Assembly (NCBI GenBank): GCA_016928495.1
Contig: JAFGKQ010000243.1
Location: 1 to 6,170 of the forward strand
Length of the DNA: 6,170 nucleotides
Direction: 5' to 3'
DNA from: Candidatus Fermentibacterales bacterium
GTDB taxonomy: Bacteria; Fermentibacterota; Fermentibacteria; Fermentibacterales; JAFGKQ01
The first letter of the stretch is position 1, and each line of letters opens with the position of its first letter. Made by a program: the position numbers and the translations under genes. The notes below the pieces were generated by a model. The model did not search any database. It saw only the letters and a list, made by a program, of their open reading frames with translations, and was not told the DNA's origin. This document shows positions 5,051-6,170 of this stretch, piece by piece.

Positions 5051-6170
5051 GGCCTCCTCCTTCCGGCAAGCTCGGACGTCACGTCCCGCCAGGCCACGCC
5101 CTCTCTCGAGGCCAGAACGGACAGGAAGTAGAGGAGGTCCGCGATCTCCCAGACCAGCTCTCCTCCGGAGGAGGCCTCGACCACCTCGCCTGCCTCCTCG
5201 AGTATCTTGGAGCGGAGCAGGGCCGGATCGGAGCCGAGTCTCGCAGTGAGCGAGCCGGTCGCTCCGGATGCCATCCTCTCCGAGAGTGTCTCCATGAGGA
5301 GGGGAATCCCGAACTTCCTGCTCCCGAAGCAGCTGTAGCTGCCGGTGTGACAGGCCGAGCCCGACTGGTCGACCGTGAAGAGCAGGGCGTCCCGATCGCA
5401 GTCGGCACGAACCCGCAGAAGACGCTGAGTACAGCCCGAGGTGCTGCCCTTGCGCCAGAGCATCCGTCGGGACCTGCTGTAGTAGACACCGCTGCCGCTC
5501 CTGAGCGCTTCCAGGAGAGACTCCCGGGTGCTGTAGGCGAGCATGAGAACCTGTCCGTCCCGATCCATGACGATCGTGGGCATGGGGCACGTCCTCTCGA
5601 AGTCGAGGCACTCCACTACAGCCTCCGCCGGGTCCAGTCTACCGGAGTAGAGGGACATCCCCACCTGCGCGTCGGCACCCATGGCCGCCAGTCCGGCTAT
5701 CTCGGACTCGTGGCGTATTCCGCCGGCGAAGGTCACCGAAAGGCTTGTGAGCCCGGCAATGCGCCCCGCCTCGTCCAGGTTGATCCCCCTCATGCCCCCC
5801 TCGTCTGCGACGAAGGTACAGAGCAGCGAACCAGCGCTCCCTTCCACCTGCCGGAGGCGCTCCTCGAGAGTCTCCCCTGTCCTTCTCCTCCAGCCGAGGT
5901 CCAGAACCTCTCCGGCATCGTGATCCAGGGCCACCTGAACGCACTCCCGAGGCAGCCTCCGGACGAATGACTCCCGGGCGCAGGTGCCGATGATCACCCT
6001 GCGCGCCCCTGCCCGGAGAAGCTCTCTGGCATGCTGCTCGCTCCTGATGCCGCCTCCCGCCCTCACGTCTGCCACCCTGCAGATGCTCCTGACGAGATCC
6101 CTGTTCTCGCCCTCACCCAGCGCCGCATCGAGGTCTATCACCGCGATCTCGCCGAATCGTCCGAGCTCTC
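5047..6170 (-). CDS. hisA/hisIE: HisA-HisI-HisE fusion (5' end outside window)
   Basis: The frame is open to the window edge (…GRFGEIAVIDLDAALGEG…); about 374 residues are visible. Numbering here counts the GTG codon at 6141 as Val1. HisA (ProFAR isomerase, TIM barrel) runs to about residue 178, with phosphate-binding AGGGIRS (29-35), RRVIIGT and FAGGIRHESEI. The first barrel strand with its catalytic Asp lies outside. HisI (phosphoribosyl-AMP cyclohydrolase) covers about 178-275: VLMLAY, YYSRSRRMLWRKGSTSG, and DCDRD. Zinc Cys248, Cys264 and Cys271 are spaced 16 and 7, as in the archaeal enzyme. HisE (phosphoribosyl-ATP pyrophosphohydrolase) covers about 280-360 with KILEEAGEVVEA and EIADLLYFL. 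All three visible domains look intact, so three consecutive steps share one chain. The GTG at 6141 is not the true start; it codes an internal Val of the second HisA strand. The stop overlaps the hisD start. Confidence 0.93.
   Translation of the reverse strand, partial: ELGRFGEIAVIDLDAALGEGENRDLVRSICRVADVRAGGGIRSEQHARELLRAGARRVIIGTCARESFVRRLPRECVQVALDHDAGEVLDLGWRRRTGETLEERLRQVEGSAGSLLCTFVADEGGMRGINLDEAGRIAGLTSLSVTFAGGIRHESEIAGLAAMGADAQVGMSLYSGRLDPAEAVVECLDFERTCPMPTIVMDRDGQVLMLAYSTRESLLEALRSGSGVYYSRSRRMLWRKGSTSGCTQRLLRVRADCDRDALLFTVDQSGSACHTGSYSCFGSRKFGIPLLMETLSERMASGATGSLTARLGSDPALLRSKILEEAGEVVEASSGGELVWEIADLLYFLSVLASREGVAWRDVTSELAGRRRP
5056..5062 (-). promoter_or_regulatory. Strong Shine-Dalgarno of hisD inside the HisE coding end
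   Basis: The minus strand reads AAGGAGG, 5 nt before the hisD ATG. It is made by three consecutive AGG arginine codons (R-R-R-P-stop) at the end of the HisA-IE fusion. Together with the ATGA stop/start overlap it implies coupled translation and matched amounts of the two proteins. Confidence 0.7.

Noticed and set aside
5051-5611. N-terminal extension of the hisD frame
   Set aside because: The hisD frame stays open upstream to 5611, but that part is out of frame with the HisI/HisE coding sequence and has no HisD homology. The start at 5050 gives the normal HisD length and has a strong ribosome site.
4864-5970. Plus-strand open frame of 368 codons opposite the HisA-IE fusion
   Set aside because: Shadow frame; Pro/Arg/Gly-rich translation without domains.
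5611-6170. HisF instead of HisA for the barrel domain
   Set aside because: The RVIIGT segment and the later L-D-x-x-x-G-E-V-x-x-x-G-W stretch fit HisA. HisF would show V-S-I-N and different phosphate loops.
1-6170. CRISPR array, tRNA, insertion sequence or phage genes
   Set aside because: No regularly spaced repeats, no cloverleaf-like segments, and no transposase, integrase or phage motifs were seen on either strand.

Overview
The window looks like chromosomal DNA from a GC-rich bacterium. It is densely coded, with almost no intergenic space, frequent AGG/AGA arginine codons, good Shine-Dalgarno sites, and a lipoprotein signal peptide pointing to a diderm-like cell envelope. The gene mix does not fix the phylum. 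An uncultured, deep-branching lineage is possible but cannot be shown from this sequence. No tRNA, rRNA, mobile element or CRISPR array was seen.

Layout, left to right. (1) Positions 1-406 (+): the C-terminal part of a class I SAM-dependent methyltransferase whose 5' end lies outside the window. (2) Positions 366-1640 (-): a complete MFS transporter whose 3' end overlaps the methyltransferase tail to tail by 41 bp. (3) Positions 1747-2154 (-): a small predicted lipoprotein of unknown function, upstream of and in the same direction as the transporter. (4) Positions 2155-2338: a 184-bp divergent intergenic region, the only real regulatory space here, with a perfect 9-bp GC inverted repeat and weak promoter candidates facing both ways. 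(5) Positions 2339-3770 (+): a two-gene unit, a small DUF6982-like protein built from two similar halves, then a PLP enzyme of the D-cysteine desulfhydrase/ACC deaminase family. (6) Positions 3767-6170 (-): the end of a histidine operon. A HisA-HisI-HisE fusion (5' end outside the window) overlaps hisD by 4 nt (ATGA), and hisD meets the PLP-enzyme gene tail to tail with a 4-bp CTAG overlap.

The histidine genes supply four consecutive types of activity: phosphoribosyl-ATP pyrophosphohydrolase (HisE), phosphoribosyl-AMP cyclohydrolase (HisI), ProFAR isomerase (HisA), and histidinol dehydrogenase (HisD) for the last two oxidations. HisE, HisI and HisA catalyse steps 2, 3 and 4 of the pathway, so the fusion puts three successive reactions on one polypeptide. 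Fusing HisA to HisIE is the most unusual feature of the window. It resembles yeast HIS4 (HisI-HisE-HisD) with HisA added at the front and HisD still separate but translationally coupled. The other genes look like ordinary accessory or housekeeping functions. I see no clear sign of a defence system or other new multi-gene machinery.
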